Positions 1-4,029 of a stretch of 6,114 nucleotides of DNA are shown piece after piece. The translations under genes and the position numbers were made by a program. The stretch covers positions 1-6,114 of the forward strand of contig JBIOWC010000550.1 of assembly GCA_044868105.1 (NCBI GenBank), read 5' to 3'. Origin of the DNA: JBFMDH01 sp044868105. GTDB lineage: Bacteria > Acidobacteriota > Blastocatellia > UBA7656. The notes under the pieces are model-generated. The model saw only the letters and a program-made list of their open reading frames with translations. It did no database searches and was not told where the DNA came from. Numbering within the stretch: the stretch's first letter is position 1; each line of letters opens with the position of its first letter.

Positions 1-171
1 GAAGCCAGCCGATTTTTTGAGACGCCATCCCTGGGTTGATTGAAACAACCATCCTAGATTAGAAAACGAGGAAATGATGATTTATTCAAAAAGCAGTTAA
101 GCATTCTCTCGCCCTATCACATCTGCAATAACCAACCTGTAACCGACACGGTGCACGGTTTCAGTAACAGT
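1..171. other. Upstream non-coding stretch
   Basis: No gene can be supported here. A short in-frame stub at 2-43 (ending in TGA at 41-43) could be the C-terminus of a gene beginning outside the window, but 13 codons are too few to judge. A weak imperfect inverted repeat lies at 137-170: CTGTAACCG pairs with CGGTT and ACAG across a 6-nt bulge (TCAGTA), with a 10-nt loop. It sits just upstream of the putative promoter of the next gene, so it could be a terminator remnant or an operator; neither is demonstrated. Confidence 0.4.
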
Positions 172-199
172 TTGCCAGTAATTAATCTAGGGGTATAAG
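172..199 (+). promoter_or_regulatory. Putative sigma70-type promoter
   Basis: TTGCCA at 172-177 (5 of 6 matches to TTGACA) is separated by 16 bases from TATAAG at 194-199 (5 of 6 matches to TATAAT). A start of transcription near 206 would give a leader of about 27 bases before the ATG at 233. Position and spacing are right for the secreted-protein gene that follows. This is called by eye from consensus only. Confidence 0.5.
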
Positions 200-232
200 A
201 TTTGCGCAACTTGGTCATAGAGGATGATACAA

Positions 233-715
233 ATGCGTTGGTTACGAGTTGTCTTAATAATAGTGCTCATCTACTTCTTCGGTTTTATGGACTCATCAGC
301 GCAAAGCCGCGCCCCACGCTTCAAGGATTATCCCGTGAATGAAATGTACAAGGGTAAAAATGCTCCTCTTGTGTTGAGTAAAAAAGATAGGGAATACCGG
401 ACAAAATTAAATGAAGCGTCACTTGAAAAACCAAATTTTGCCGGTCATTTCATCCTCACAGCATTTGGTTGCGGAGCATCTTGTTTAATGGGTGCAGCAA
501 TTGATGCAAAAACAGGCAAGGTTTATTGGTTCCCGCATACAATTTGTTGCTGGAGCGCAACTGTCTCTGACCAGTTTATGCCTATTGAATTTCGCCTGGA
601 TAGTAAATTGATTGTCTTCTCAGGATTACGAAATGAAATAGCGGGTGATGAGGGTGCACACTTCTATAAATTTGAGAATGGTCAATTCCAACACCTTCGT
701 TCTGTGCATAAATGA
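233..715 (+). CDS. Secreted conserved hypothetical protein with GCGxSC motif
   Basis: This is a 160-residue protein of unknown function. Residues 4-18 form a hydrophobic signal segment, with a plausible signal peptidase I site after SSA at about residue 23, so the mature protein should be periplasmic or extracellular. The mature part has a PNFAGHFIL stretch (67-75), GCGASC with Cys80 and Cys84, a DAKTGKVYW strand (91-99), a Cys105-Cys106 pair followed by Trp, and IEFRLDSKLIVFSGLRNE (118-135). Four cysteines in an exported protein suggest two disulfides. From memory, similar uncharacterised proteins with the same GCG-x-SC, TGKVYW and RLDSKLIVFSG blocks occur in several Gram-negative phyla; no function is known to me. 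The ATG at 233 is preferred over the in-frame ATG at 224 because AGAGGA (219-224) lies 8 bases before 233 and overlaps the earlier ATG. It appears to be a single-gene unit, with 194 bases to the next start. Confidence 0.85.
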   Translation: MRWLRVVLIIVLIYFFGFMDSSAQSRAPRFKDYPVNEMYKGKNAPLVLSKKDREYRTKLNEASLEKPNFAGHFILTAFGCGASCLMGAAIDAKTGKVYWFPHTICCWSATVSDQFMPIEFRLDSKLIVFSGLRNEIAGDEGAHFYKFENGQFQHLRSVHK

Positions 716-864
716 TGCGATTCCAAATTGCGACCAGATCGGCTTTCACATCTATCAGGTGCCCTTTTCAAGACCCTTTCTATTTACTCCTGATTTTTAT
801 AAATTAAGCCTTCGTCAAATCAGTTGCAACCGGGATTGCCTCAACCATCATTTCGATTTCGGTG

Positions 865-881
865 ATGCGCGAATTGCGCAT
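865..881. promoter_or_regulatory. Short perfect hairpin upstream of the 910 start
   Basis: ATGCGC (865-870) and GCGCAT (876-881) form a perfect 6-bp stem around the loop GAATT. It lies 14 bases before the AAAGGAGA Shine-Dalgarno sequence of the next gene and could be an operator or an mRNA element. It has no T-tract, so it is not a terminator. The rest of 716-864 shows nothing supportable. Confidence 0.25.
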
Positions 882-909
882 ATCTCAATTGATTAAAGGA
901 GAAACCTCG

Positions 910-1242
910 ATGAACACTTTTGGAAAAACTATTGAAGCCCACATATTGAAAGTCGCCGAAAGTTTCGGCGATGATTATTGGAAACCTGTCGCTATCGGAA
1001 CCCTAAATGAAGTCTGGACGCTGGCCGGCGAAAATAAGACTTATCAGCACTGGAAAAGTGATTTCGAAGCGCACATCATTTCAAGCCCGCCGATTCTTCC
1101 GGCCCTGAAACTTGATGGAGCCGAATGGTCGGATACCGGCAAAGGCGGGTATGTTGGCGGCGATAAGAATCTACCGGCTACGCTTTTCGTTTTAGTTGAC
1201 CGCGAAGATGGTGATTACAGTGAGATGCTGAGTCAGGACTAA
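910..1242 (+). CDS. Hypothetical small acidic protein, cytoplasmic
   Basis: This is a 110-residue protein that I do not recognise. It has no signal peptide, no membrane segment and no cysteine, so it is probably soluble and cytoplasmic. The N-terminal half looks helical (about residues 6-20, ending VAESFGDDYW) and includes WKPVAIGTLNEVW (24-36). The middle has a Pro-rich SSPPILPAL stretch (58-66), then a Gly-rich segment around GKGGYVGGDK (77-86), a hydrophobic strand ATLFVLVD (90-97) and an acidic tail. Four tryptophans (24, 36, 48, 73) are notable for its size. The ATG at 910 is chosen because AAAGGAGA at 897-904 lies 5 bases before it; an in-frame ATG at 862 has no such site and sits in the hairpin region. 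It is followed by the convergent zinc-ribbon gene. The reading frame is convincing as a gene; the function is unknown. Confidence 0.7.
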   Translation: MNTFGKTIEAHILKVAESFGDDYWKPVAIGTLNEVWTLAGENKTYQHWKSDFEAHIISSPPILPALKLDGAEWSDTGKGGYVGGDKNLPATLFVLVDREDGDYSEMLSQD

Positions 1243-1332
1243 AAAGGCATGCACACCTTAATCCTGAAATAATCTCCACCTCTATCGTGGCCCTCAGGCT
1301 GAACCGATTTATTGGTGGCTCTCTAAATCTTA

Positions 1333-1539
1333 TTATGAATTGAAGCCGCCATTGGCGCCGCTTTCACCCTCGCCTTTGATTTCGCTCTTATCCAGCGCAT
1401 CTTCTTGACGGCATACCGGACATAGCGTCTGTGCTTCTACTCCATGCGCTTTATCAAATTCCTGTTCAACTTTCGAATAAGTAAATTCCTGGCCACACTT
1501 CGCACAATCTATTTGAATGTCATTTTTCTCTTCAATCAT
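1333..1539 (-). CDS. Small zinc-ribbon protein
   Basis: This is a 68-residue protein with two CxxC knuckles, CAKC (Cys12, Cys15) and CPVC (Cys40, Cys43), expected to bind one zinc ion. The spacing, with a central EFTY...EQEF segment, matches the small bacterial 'probable zinc-ribbon' family (the zf-trcl type, typically CRDCGxxFxFTxxEQxFY...CPxCR). That family has no firmly assigned role; nucleic-acid or protein binding is the usual guess. The C-terminal third is Gly/Glu/Ser-rich (GEGESGANGG) and probably disordered. The start is supported by GGAG (complement of 1548-1551), 8 bases before the ATG. The gene is convergent with the upstream 910-1242 gene and divergent from the Cys-rich secreted protein at 1743. 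No clear terminator is visible in the 90-base gap at 1243-1332; a CCAC/GTGG pair near 1276-1290 is too weak to call. Confidence 0.8.
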   Translation of the reverse strand: MIEEKNDIQIDCAKCGQEFTYSKVEQEFDKAHGVEAQTLCPVCRQEDALDKSEIKGEGESGANGGFNS

Positions 1540-1690
1540 AAATAAATCTCCACTTTGTCTTCAATTTAAACATCAATCCTATGCCCAGGTAATTGATGCA
1601 AATCAAAAACCACCCAGGATAATCACTAAAAGAAAGCCGCAATTTATCCTGATACATTCAAGAAAATTCATGAAGGGTTCAACCTTGGTA

Positions 1691-1696
1691 TATAAG
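1691..1696 (+). promoter_or_regulatory. Possible -10 element for the Cys-rich protein gene
   Basis: TATAAG at 1691-1696 lies in the 203-base gap between two divergent genes and is the best -10 candidate on the plus strand. The best -35 at a suitable distance is poor (TTCATG at 1667-1672, 18-base spacer). A transcript starting near 1703 would carry the strong ribosome site at 1730-1738. The rest of the gap is AT-rich and presumably also holds the promoter of the minus-strand zinc-ribbon gene, but no element there can be named. Confidence 0.3.
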
Positions 1697-1742
1697 TTGC
1701 CGTTACTATCTCTGTGAGCGAAAAAAATTAAGGAGGTGTCAA

Positions 1743-2039
1743 ATGAAATACACAAGCAATACACACGAACAAAAATCAGACAGTTTGCATACATTTAGTT
1801 CCCCTATTCCAGCTATCCAGAGTCGGGTAATGAAACGCCTATTATTACTGATTATTTCAATATTTATGGTATTTGCCGCTGTCCAATCCACACCGGTTAC
1901 GCAAGCTAAAGCGAGCGCTCCCTGTGATATGGATTGTATCGAATATATTGATCCTGCTGATGGGCAGTGTTACAGGAGTTGTTGTCCTATAGAAGAGACC
2001 TGTAAAATTCGTTGCGTGATATTCCCTTGCGATAAGTAA
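1743..2039 (+). CDS. Exported cysteine-rich small protein (8 Cys)
   Basis: The product is 98 residues with three parts. Residues 1-29 are a polar, Ser/His-rich extension. Residues 30-57 are a classical signal peptide: MKR followed by LLLLIISIFMVFAAV, with a likely cut after AKA at about 57. The mature part of about 40 residues has eight cysteines in the order C-x3-C-x10-C-x3-CC-x5-C-x3-C-x4-C (Cys61, 65, 76, 80, 81, 87, 91, 96). This predicts an exported, disulfide-stapled mini-protein with up to four bridges. The first four cysteines fit a CxxxC...CxxxC helical-hairpin pattern. I do not recognise the family; a toxin, an inhibitor or a surface peptide are all possible. AAGGAGGTG at 1730-1738 strongly favours the ATG at 1743. 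The in-frame ATG at 1830 would give a normal 69-residue precursor but has only a weak purine stretch before it. The long N-terminal extension is therefore odd. No processing, immunity or export partner is next to it. Confidence 0.75.
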   Translation: MKYTSNTHEQKSDSLHTFSSPIPAIQSRVMKRLLLLIISIFMVFAAVQSTPVTQAKASAPCDMDCIEYIDPADGQCYRSCCPIEETCKIRCVIFPCDK

Positions 2040-2063
2040 GGCTAAGGCAGATCGAATTATTTA

Positions 2064-2107
2064 CAACCGGTTTTTTGAAATTTAGAGAGGAACCGTCAAC
2101 CGGTTTT
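2064..2107. repeat. Duplicated CAACCGGTTTT element
   Basis: CAACCGGTTTT occurs at 2064-2074 and again at 2097-2107, 33 bases apart, about three helical turns. Each copy contains the 8-bp palindrome AACCGGTT. The arrangement suits either a pair of operator sites on one DNA face or an 8-bp RNA hairpin between the copies with a loop of 25 bases. The second copy ends in only four T, so it would be at best a weak terminator for the Cys-rich gene ending at 2039. Confidence 0.45.
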
Positions 2108-2130
2108 AATGGAATGTTATGTGTTTTGAT

Positions 2131-2178
2131 CTGAAGTTCCCTACCCCGCAGATTGAGCGCATCTTAAGGGGACTTCAG
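2131..2178. promoter_or_regulatory. 12-bp stem-loop in the PDZ gene leader
   Basis: CTGAAGTTCCCT (2131-2142) pairs with AGGGGACTTCAG (2167-2178) over 12 positions with a single G-T wobble, enclosing a 24-base loop. No T-tract follows, so it is not a simple terminator. It may be an operator or an RNA structure in the leader of the downstream gene. Confidence 0.4.
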
Positions 2179-2243
2179 AAAGGCGGGCGATAAGTTAACG
2201 GGGCGGTTTTTATTCTTTCTCTAAACTTTCCGTATTTTTTTGG

Positions 2244-2253
2244 GCGATATCGC
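2244..2253. repeat. Perfect 10-bp palindrome
   Basis: GCGATATCGC reads identically on both strands and lies 155 bases before the PDZ gene start. It could be a regulator binding site; at 10 bp it could also be chance. Confidence 0.25.
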
Positions 2254-2408
2254 ATTCATTGCTTATCTATGTCTTTATATTCTGCAGATCGCAGCAAGCT
2301 CGTATCTTTATTTTCATAATTCAATTTCTTTTGGAACTTTTTTTTCTCTCGTGCGTGCCCAAAGCTGTAACCAAACCTGAAACCCAACTACTTCTTAAGG
2401 AGGAGACA

Positions 2409-3428
2409 ATGAGAAAAAAATATTACATTGTTTTTTCACTAATTGTTTTATTGCTTGTGAATGGAGTTTATGCGCAAGAGGCTGCAGATTCTAAGGAGAA
2501 GCAAAAAGAGAAAGATAAAATCTGGGCGCTCAACCCAGATTCCGCCCCTTTCACGCTTTATCTGGGCAATGATGCTTATCTTGGGGTTTATCTGGAAGAG
2601 GTGACGGCAGAAAAGATGAAAGCATTAAACCTTACAGATGAACGCGGCGCCGTCATTTCTAAAGTGGTTGCCGGCAGTCCCGCAGAAAAGGCAGGGTTGA
2701 AAGAAAATGATGTAATTGTCGCCTTCAATACACGGCGCGTAGATACGGTACGAGAATTACAGCGATTGTTGGGTGAAACACCAGCCGGTCGAAGCGTAGC
2801 TTTTGAAGTGATTCGCGGCGGCGCGCATCAGAACCTTTCGGCGACCTTAGGGAAACGCACTGGGAATTTCGGTCTCTTCGACGGAAAGAGTGAGCCCTTT
2901 AAAAATTGGTCGGGAGATTTGGCGCAAAATCATTTATTCAGCAAGGAGCAGGCTGAAAAATGGCGAGCCCAGGCCGAGGATATGGCAAAGCGTTCGCGGG
3001 AATTTCAAGGTAAAACCTTTGCCATGCCGCACGATTTCGGTAATTTTAATTTTGACTTTAACGGTCATGGGTTCTGGAGAGGCTCTCGGCTAGGTGTTGC
3101 CGTTGAATCAATGACCGATCAACTCGCGGAATATTTTGGCGTAAAAGGTGGCAAGGGGGTTCTCATTACCGAAGTCTTTGAGAACAGTGCCGCCGCCAAA
3201 GCCGGTTTGAAAGCCGGCGATGTCATTATCGAAATTGACAACAACAAGATTGATGACCCGGGCGATTTAAGCCAGACGCTCTCGCAAAAGAGCGAAGGTC
3301 AAGTTGAGCTTAAAGTCATTCGCAAAGGCGATGAGAAAAAGTTCACCCTTACGCTGGAAAAACTAGAGGTCAAGCCGGGCGCTCGCCGACGCGCTGCGGT
3401 GTACACCTCGGTAAGCGATACAGTCTAA
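2409..3428 (+). CDS. Exported protein with two PDZ domains, no protease domain
   Basis: The 339-residue protein begins with a signal peptide (MRKKYY, then hydrophobic to VNGVYA) with cleavage predicted after Ala22, so it acts in the periplasm or outside. A short Lys/Glu-rich linker (24-38) leads to PDZ1 (about 57-148), which has a YLGV carboxylate-binding loop, then SPAEKAGLKENDVIVAF and VIRGG. A linker (150-225) has a charged helix (SKEQAEKWRAQAEDMAKRSREF) and a Phe/Asn/Asp/Gly-rich run. PDZ2 (about 226-319) has RLGV, SAAAKAGLKAGDVIIEIDNNKI and VIRKGDEK. These are HtrA/DegP-type PDZ domains that bind C-terminal or internal peptides. No trypsin-like Ser protease domain (GNSGG) or other catalytic domain is present, so it is probably a substrate-binding scaffold, chaperone or protease adaptor; that role is inference. 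AAGGAGGAG at 2397-2405 fixes the ATG at 2409. The C-terminus is short and basic (GARRRA). The gene is monocistronic: it ends 29 bases before a strong terminator. Confidence 0.88.
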   Translation: MRKKYYIVFSLIVLLLVNGVYAQEAADSKEKQKEKDKIWALNPDSAPFTLYLGNDAYLGVYLEEVTAEKMKALNLTDERGAVISKVVAGSPAEKAGLKENDVIVAFNTRRVDTVRELQRLLGETPAGRSVAFEVIRGGAHQNLSATLGKRTGNFGLFDGKSEPFKNWSGDLAQNHLFSKEQAEKWRAQAEDMAKRSREFQGKTFAMPHDFGNFNFDFNGHGFWRGSRLGVAVESMTDQLAEYFGVKGGKGVLITEVFENSAAAKAGLKAGDVIIEIDNNKIDDPGDLSQTLSQKSEGQVELKVIRKGDEKKFTLTLEKLEVKPGARRRAAVYTSVSDTV

Positions 3429-3457
3429 AAGTTGTTTCTTCAATAGCCGCTCTTCAT

Positions 3458-3491
3458 AAGCCTCTTGCAACGAATGCAAGAGGCTTTTTTT
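3458..3491 (+). terminator. Strong intrinsic terminator of the PDZ gene
   Basis: AAGCCTCTTGCA (3458-3469) and TGCAAGAGGCTT (3475-3486) form a perfect 12-bp stem with the loop ACGAA, followed by an uninterrupted T run at 3485-3491. There is no T run on the other strand's exit side, so it works in the plus direction only. Confidence 0.93.
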
Positions 3492-3545
3492 CTATCGCCA
3501 CCAATGGCGATGGGGTTTAATGTTGGCGGCGAGAGCCCTGGTGCT

Positions 3546-3567
3546 GCGCTTCGGCGAAGTGCTTTTT
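3546..3567 (+). terminator. Weak terminator-like hairpin with T5
   Basis: GCGCTTC (3546-3552) pairs with GAAGTGC (3556-3562) through 7 bp including one G-T wobble, with a GGC loop, followed by TTTTT (3563-3567). It may be a second, backup terminator behind the strong one at 3458-3491 or simply part of the structured region. Confidence 0.35.
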
Positions 3568-3583
3568 GAAGCTGCCGTGCGGG

Positions 3584-3639
3584 CTCAGGGAAAATCAGCG
3601 AAAAGAGGTCGTAAGGGTGAGCAGTCTCAGGGAAAATCA
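3584..3639. repeat. 14-bp direct repeat CTCAGGGAAAATCA, two copies
   Basis: The 14-mer is identical at 3584-3597 and 3626-3639, with starts 42 bases apart. Flanking bases differ, so it is not a simple tandem duplication. Its GGAAAA core is complementary to the TTTTCC that recurs at 3732, 3792 and 3827, so the copies could pair with those segments in an RNA. Confidence 0.6.
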
Positions 3640-3643
3640 ACAA

Positions 3644-3717
3644 GTCGAGGGTTCACAGTAGGCTTCCCCGCTGATCGTGCGGATGGAGCCGATCAACGGG
3701 GAAGCTGAACCCTCGGC
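3644..3717. repeat. Long imperfect inverted repeat / stem-loop
   Basis: CGAGGGTTCA (3646-3655) pairs with 3706-3715. After a 6-nt bulge (CAGTAG, 3656-3661), GCTTCCCCG (3662-3670) pairs with 3697-3705. After one C/A mismatch, TGATCG (3672-3677) pairs with 3690-3695. That makes 25 Watson-Crick pairs, plus an outer G-C (3644/3717) and a G-T wobble (3645/3716). The apical loop is 12 bases (3678-3689). No T tract follows, so it is not an intrinsic terminator. It could be the core of a structured RNA or the ends of a tiny palindromic element. Confidence 0.75.
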
Positions 3718-3718
3718 C

Positions 3719-3833
3719 GCAAGCCCTGCGGTTTTCCTACGCTCCTGACGGTTCCCGCAGTCTTTGGGTTGCTAGACCTTGAGCCTCGTAGTTTTCCATT
3801 ACGAGCTTTACCTCTGAGCCAAGTGGTTTTCCC
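3719..3833. repeat. Three diverged AGCC...GTTTTCC units in hairpins
   Basis: TGAGCC-TC-GT-A-GTTTTCC (3780-3797) and TGAGCC-AA-GT-G-GTTTTCC (3815-3832) match at 15 of 18 positions. A third, more diverged copy is AGCCCTGCGGTTTTCC (3722-3737). The unit at 3780 folds as CTCGTA-GTTTTCCAT-TACGAG (3785-3805), extendable by AG/CT past a bulged C. The unit at 3815 folds as TGGTT-TTCCCC-AACCA (3824-3839), extendable by AAG/CTT past a bulged G. The first unit can use TGCGG in either of two hairpins, with CCGCA upstream (3717-3721) or downstream. GTTTTCC starts are 60 and 35 bases apart. Confidence 0.5.
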
Positions 3834-3975
3834 CAACCAGCTTTGACCCCTTCGACTACTTTTCAGTAATCCGATGAGCCAGCGACTCACATTATTTGAA
3901 TTCTTATTATCCCTCTCATCTTTACGGACAAGCCTGCGAGCGATTGAGTTAATTCATTTCACGGAAAAGCCTATT

Positions 3976-4004
3976 TTGATTTTTAAGCATTTTGCTTTTA
4001 ACAT
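3976..4004 (+). promoter_or_regulatory. Putative promoter of the channel-glycosyltransferase unit
   Basis: TTGATT (3976-3981) and TAACAT (3999-4004) are separated by exactly 17 bases, each matching the sigma70 consensus at 4 of 6 positions. Transcription would begin near 4011, leaving about 19 bases before the ATG at 4030. A small AAGCA-TTT-TGCTT hairpin (3985-3997) lies in the spacer. The surrounding 3896-4029 is AT-rich and has no other feature. Confidence 0.4.
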
Positions 4005-4029
4005 ACAGTTGCGCTGAAATTTTCATCAT

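Larger units (their letters stand above)
2040..2408. other. Long leader region before the PDZ protein gene
   Basis: These 369 bases hold no convincing gene. They contain two copies of CAACCGGTTTT, a 12-bp stem-loop and a 10-bp palindrome (listed separately), plus the octamer GGGCGATA at 2185-2192 and again at 2242-2249. The segment 2205-2345 is T-rich. The PDZ reading frame stays open back to an ATG at 2259, but the strong ribosome site at 2398-2405 argues that this is untranslated leader. No promoter with acceptable spacing could be picked out. Confidence 0.5.
3494..3895. other. Gene-free, repeat- and hairpin-rich region; candidate structured RNA or dispersed element
   Basis: About 400 bases lie between the PDZ gene terminator and the AT-rich promoter region of the channel. 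Hand counts give 60% GC for 3541-3600 and 68% for 3661-3720, against 40% for 3901-3960. Open frames of 60-70 codons exist on both strands, but none has a ribosome site or a recognisable domain. In order the stretch holds: a 7-bp hairpin ATCGCCA-CCAA-TGGCGAT (3494-3511); a terminator-like hairpin (3546-3567); two copies of CTCAGGGAAAATCA; a stem-loop of about 25 bp (3644-3717); mutually exclusive hairpins that share TGCGG (3717-3731 or 3726-3760); and hairpins at 3782-3807 and 3821-3843. Possible identities are a large non-coding RNA of unknown strand, a miniature inverted-repeat element, or a decayed intron. I do not recognise RNase P, tmRNA, 6S or SRP RNA signatures in it. Confidence 0.5.

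Noticed and set aside
224..232. Earlier ATG for the first secreted protein
   Set aside because: The Shine-Dalgarno AGAGGA overlaps it; spacing fits only the ATG at 233, which also gives a normal signal peptide.
645..896. Open frame overlapping the end of the first gene
   Set aside because: It is out of frame within a well-supported coding sequence, has no ribosome site, and its product shows no domain.
1333..1539. Rubredoxin
   Set aside because: The two CxxC knuckles are similar, but the CPVC is followed by Arg-Gln rather than Gly, the aromatic core is missing and the central EQEF segment fits the small zinc-ribbon family better.
1517..1794. Overlapping open frames in the divergent gap (1517-1717 plus, 1603-1794 minus)
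   Set aside because: Low-complexity translations with no ribosome sites, overlapping the starts of better supported genes.
2259..2408. N-terminal extension of the PDZ protein by 50 residues from an in-frame ATG
   Set aside because: The extension has no ribosome site, has an odd hydrophobic/Cys composition ahead of a proper signal peptide, and AAGGAGGAG directly precedes the ATG at 2409.
3440..3890. Short open frames on both strands in the hairpin-rich region
   Set aside because: They are created by local GC content and inverted repeats, run across the terminator or stem-loops, and lack ribosome sites and recognisable domains.
3494..3895. Retron, CRISPR array or group II intron
   Set aside because: No reverse transcriptase or Cas gene is nearby, repeats are not regularly spaced with unique spacers, and no intron domain V or GTGYG-type start was recognised.
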